Assembly (NCBI GenBank): GCA_040766135.1
Contig: JAXGRA010000010.1
Span: 19,950 to 83,949 of the forward strand
Reading direction: 5' to 3'
Length of the DNA stretch: 64,000 nucleotides
Origin: JAGVSV01 sp040766135
GTDB taxonomy: Bacteria > Bacillota > Clostridia > Christensenellales > Aristaeellaceae
Within the stretch, counting starts at the first letter, position 1. Each line of letters opens with the position of its first letter. The notes under the pieces were generated by a model. It saw only the letters and a list, made by a program, of their open reading frames with translations, made no database searches and was not told where the DNA came from. Of this stretch, positions 61,602 to 64,000 are shown piece after piece. The position numbers and the translations under genes are program-made.

Positions 61602-62401
61602 ATGCCAGCTTGCTTCAGCACGCCGCTGCGATTGGACAGGAAATACTTTAAAAACTGTATGCTTTCTAAATGATCATAAGAAACTTCTGATATGTTGCCA
61701 TGCTCCACCGACAGCAGCTGCGCGCCGGGGAAAGCGCACAGCACAGGGGAGTGCGTAGCCATAATGACTTGGCAGTTCATTTGTACCGCCTGATCAATCA
61801 AGGCCAACAGACTTAATTGGTTTCCGTAAGATAACGCACCCTCCGGCTCGTCCAGCAGGTACAGGCCGTCCGGTGCAAGCCGCGCACTGAAGAAACTTAA
61901 GAATCCTTCGCCGTGCGAGGATTCCAGCAGGTTGCGGCTGTACTGCCCGTCCATATCGCTCAGTGTGGACATCGGTGCCATTGCGGCCTGGTTTTTTGCA
62001 AATTGGCTGCGTCCAGCATAGGTGTTTTCAATTTCATTCAGCATTTGCTCGGCTTCCCTGCGCATGTCGTGACGCTCGTCCAAGTAGCGCACAAAATCCT
62101 CGGCAGTAAAGTAAAAACTGCGCATAGGCTGCTTGTTGAATGTATAGCGCATCTTGCGCGCAGCCTCTTTAAATAATAGGGTTTTATTGCGGCGGTTGCC
62201 GCTTGCCCCAATGGTATGCGCTTTGGCACCCGCTGCGGCTAACTCCATCAGCGTGGTTTTTCCACTGCCGTTTTCACCGCATAGTATGGTAACAGGCTGG
62301 GTAAAGGAAAGACGATCAAATGTTTCCATAACCTGTGCGGAAAAAGGATACCGCGTGCGGTTGATGGGCGGCCGCAAGGTCATATCCCGCAAAAATATCA
62401 T
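61571..62401 (-). CDS. AAA-family ATPase (ABC/SMC-like)
   Basis: A 276-residue cytoplasmic ATPase: Walker A GENGSGKTT (42-50), a helical middle with RDDMRREAEQ-like charge, a signature-like SSHGEGFLSFFSARL region (about 163-178), Walker B GLYLLDEPEGALS (about 185-197) and an H-loop (MATHSPVLCAFPGA). This is the COG3910-type stand-alone AAA group related to ABC and SMC heads. The start overlaps the stop of the upstream metallopeptidase gene (4 bases), so the two are co-translated. Role unknown; RNA- or DNA-linked repair or toxin-like roles have been suggested for relatives. Confidence 0.85.
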   Translation of the reverse strand: MIFLRDMTLRPPINRTRYPFSAQVMETFDRLSFTQPVTILCGENGSGKTTLMELAAAGAKAHTIGASGNRRNKTLLFKEAARKMRYTFNKQPMRSFYFTAEDFVRYLDERHDMRREAEQMLNEIENTYAGRSQFAKNQAAMAPMSTLSDMDGQYSRNLLESSHGEGFLSFFSARLAPDGLYLLDEPEGALSYGNQLSLLALIDQAVQMNCQVIMATHSPVLCAFPGAQLLSVEHGNISEVSYDHLESIQFLKYFLSNRSGVLKQAGIQMDSSASSD

Positions 62402-62760
62402 GAATCCCTCCGCAATTGCTCCAGATGCTGAGCATCCTCTATTTCCAGATCACGCTCGCCTGCCTGGGACTCCAGATGGTGTGTCAACTCGTGTTTAAGC
62501 ACGCGATCAATCTCACGGCGCAAATCCTCCTCAGGCAGTGCGCCATATACCTGAACAAAGGAGCCGTAGTACAGCACAATGCCCCGCCCCATCACCCCGT
62601 GCCTGTGGTATTCCCCCAGAATATACAGATGGGGCAACGTCGGGTTGCGCTTTGCATGCTCCACCACACCAATACCTAAGTTCAACCCGGCATAGATTTC
62701 CTGCGGGAGTTGCGCGGTCTGTTCTTCTAACAAGCGGGTGAAGGTGTCGATATCTATCAT
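62398..62760 (-). CDS. Small zinc metallopeptidase (zincin-like, DUF1025 type)
   Basis: A 120-residue cytoplasmic protein with the zinc motif HELTHHLE near residue 90 and a downstream acidic helix that can supply a third ligand (ERDLEIEDAQHL). The N-terminal part (LPQEIYAGLNLGIGV, then LGEYHRHGVMGRGIVLYYG) is characteristic of the family. Substrates are unknown. It is directly upstream of, and overlaps, the AAA ATPase gene, forming a two-gene unit. Confidence 0.88.
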   Translation of the reverse strand: MIDIDTFTRLLEEQTAQLPQEIYAGLNLGIGVVEHAKRNPTLPHLYILGEYHRHGVMGRGIVLYYGSFVQVYGALPEEDLRREIDRVLKHELTHHLESQAGERDLEIEDAQHLEQLRRDS

Positions 62761-62827
62761 GCGTTTCCTTTCGGTACCATTTGCTGTCGCTCAAATGAAA
62801 TAATCTGTAGGTCACAGATAGTGTAAC

Positions 62828-62863
62828 AAAAAATACAACCAACGGGTAGGAAGCCGCTGGTTG
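62828..62863 (-). terminator. Terminator of the sialidase gene
   Basis: A 10-bp stem (plus-strand 62836-62845 with 62854-62863, one G-T pair); on the minus strand a T-run (AAAAAATA at 62828-62835 on plus) follows. It separates the sialidase from the metallopeptidase unit. Confidence 0.82.
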
Positions 62864-62914
62864 TGGCAATATCATTTCACAGGATGAACTGTTTTGCGCG
62901 ATGTTTAGCCTAAC

Positions 62915-63967
62915 TTATACCGAGCAAATATTCTCCAGGCGCAATCTAACCCAATGGATACCTTCATAGGCATGCTGCTCACCGGCTTCATACAGGCACC
63001 CGATACGCCCATCGGGCAGCGCAACCAGATCGCTGTAGGCGCTGTGCGTTGCATGAATCTGCGCACCTGCGTTCCAGCTTTTGCCTTCGTCCCAGCTGAC
63101 GCGCAGCCGGAGGTTCAGGCGCTTTTCGCTGTGAGCAGGATTGCAAAAGAGAATGGCTGGTCGGGCCTGCGGCCCAAAGGCATCCAGCGTCAGCACGCTG
63201 CCCTGGCACACGGGTTCCATCAGCTGTTCATCCAAGCGGACATCCTGCCAGCTTTGCCCTTGATTGTGTGAGCGCGCTACCGCCCGGCACCCCTGGCCGC
63301 GGTAGCTGCGCATGTTGATATATACATCGCCGCCGGGCAATTCGCCCAGCGTGCATTCGTTGGTGTATTCGCCCACATCCTCGCCCATGTACCAGCTTTG
63401 CCCGCCATCGTCAGAGAAAATGGCGTGGCTGATATAGGGGCCGGATGCCGCTTCACCATCTTTCAGCACTGCGTGGTTGCAGGGGATGAGCAAGCGTCCG
63501 CTTTTCAATTGCACCCCGTGGCAAGGCCCGCAGGCATACCATGTCCAGTTATCCCGCTTGGTCTGGGCGGTGATATCCGATGGTGATGACCATGTTTCTC
63601 CCAAGTCGTCGCTATGGATGTGCAGCACGGTGCGCGGTGCCTTGCCCTGCAGGATGAGCGGCTCACCCCCGTCATAACGATTGCCGTTGAACACAAGGTG
63701 TAAACGCCCACGGGTAACATCATACACCGGACAAGGGTTGCCCACAGTATGCTTGCCATCGCTGACGACGACCCGCAGCGGCCCAAAGCTTTCGCCGCCG
63801 TCCATGCTGATCCTGGCCACGATGCGAATTGTTCCATAGTCGCTCATGCTGTTCAGGCGTCCCTCACAAAAAGCGATCACCCGCCCACCAGGCAGCGCAA
63901 TCACGCTGGGGATGCGAAAGGACGCATACCCCTCCATCCCCTCATAAAACAGTGTTTGCTTGTCCAT
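62915..63967 (-). CDS. Exo-alpha-sialidase, cytoplasmic (BNR repeat)
   Basis: A 350-residue six-bladed propeller enzyme. The FRIP motif (17-20, arginine of the carboxylate-binding triad) is followed by about five Asp-boxes: SMDGGESFG, SDDLGETW, SDDGGQSW, SHNQGQSW and SWDEGKSW. A catalytic Asp is expected in the SDYGT stretch, and a Tyr/Glu pair near the C-terminus (YEAGEQHAYEG). No signal peptide, so it acts inside the cell on imported sialylated sugars, or is a related glycosidase. ATG 63967 follows AAGGAGG; the frame is open upstream to the window edge, but the first in-frame codons there lie outside a ribosome site. Confidence 0.88.
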   Translation of the reverse strand: MDKQTLFYEGMEGYASFRIPSVIALPGGRVIAFCEGRLNSMSDYGTIRIVARISMDGGESFGPLRVVVSDGKHTVGNPCPVYDVTRGRLHLVFNGNRYDGGEPLILQGKAPRTVLHIHSDDLGETWSSPSDITAQTKRDNWTWYACGPCHGVQLKSGRLLIPCNHAVLKDGEAASGPYISHAIFSDDGGQSWYMGEDVGEYTNECTLGELPGGDVYINMRSYRGQGCRAVARSHNQGQSWQDVRLDEQLMEPVCQGSVLTLDAFGPQARPAILFCNPAHSEKRLNLRLRVSWDEGKSWNAGAQIHATHSAYSDLVALPDGRIGCLYEAGEQHAYEGIHWVRLRLENICSV

Positions 63968-64000
63968 GTCGTCCTCCTTGCCTTCGCAACGGTTTTGCAA

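Noticed and set aside
1..64000. CRISPR array, tRNA or rRNA gene, phage genes, classic toxin-antitoxin pair
   Set aside because: No regularly spaced repeats, cloverleaf with a plausible anticodon loop, or phage or toxin family signature was found by reading. Very small RNAs could be missed without a covariance search.

Overview
The window looks like chromosomal DNA of a GC-rich (roughly 58-60% in most genes, estimated by eye) anaerobic member of the Clostridia, probably gut-associated. The pointers are a T-box controlled ileS, the tig-clpP-clpX-lon-ysxC block, soj/spo0J-type parAB, a coenzyme-B12 glutamate mutase/methylaspartase operon of amino-acid fermentation, membrane parts of a Na+-pumping decarboxylase, PucR-type and DegV-type proteins, and frequent GTG/TTG starts behind strong AGGAGG sites. 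No genus is assigned.

Layout. 1-1.6 kb: end of dnaK and dnaJ, closed by a terminator. 1.7-5.7 kb: an SGNH hydrolase, a secreted SH3/PepSY-like protein and a split chromate transporter. 5.9-9.25 kb: an AT-rich island holding a glycine-betaine/proline ABC transporter (binding protein, permease, ATPase) in which all three genes are broken. 9.4-11 kb: a 41-residue OadG-like peptide, a 74-residue mini-OadB and full OadB, without the carboxyltransferase. 11-14.4 kb: T-box leader and type-2-like ileS. 14.4-19.2 kb: a secreted unknown, a DMT transporter, an unknown gene, parA, parB and an orphan winged-helix protein. 19.3-23.3 kb: a heterodimeric ABC exporter with one degenerate ATP site. 23.4-29.7 kb: a five-gene oligopeptide transporter whose OppC carries an extracytoplasmic SH3-like insert. 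29.7-33.8 kb: acetyltransferase, hydrolase, membrane-anchored Mur ligase and D-Ala-D-Ala ligase. 33.9-36.2 kb: C-terminal processing protease and PucR-type regulator. 36.3-42.8 kb: trigger factor, ClpP, ClpX, Lon and YsxC. 42.8-48.3 kb: glutamate mutase S/L/E, methylaspartate ammonia-lyase, and a P-loop protein fused to a tRNA_SAD-like region, behind a promoter overlapped by a perfect inverted repeat. 48.3-54.3 kb: MATE exporter, RlmD-type methyltransferase, VTC and DUF4956 proteins, TtcA-like thiolase and DegV. 54.5-58.7 kb: Rho with a long disordered insert, GalM and AsnA. 58.8-60.4 kb: a complete IS66-family element with matching ends and an 8-bp target duplication, but a frameshifted transposase. 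60.4-64 kb: a flippase-like membrane protein, an AAA ATPase/metallopeptidase pair and a cytoplasmic sialidase.

How it fits together: protein quality control (DnaKJ, Tig, ClpXP, Lon, CtpA), peptide uptake (Opp) and glutamate fermentation (Glm/Mal) suit a peptide-fermenting anaerobe. The OadG/OadB parts suggest sodium bioenergetics with other subunits elsewhere. The least explained items are the P-loop/SAD gene in the glutamate mutase operon, the mini-OadB, the SH3-bearing OppC, and the decayed AT-rich transporter island. No CRISPR array, tRNA or rRNA gene was recognised.
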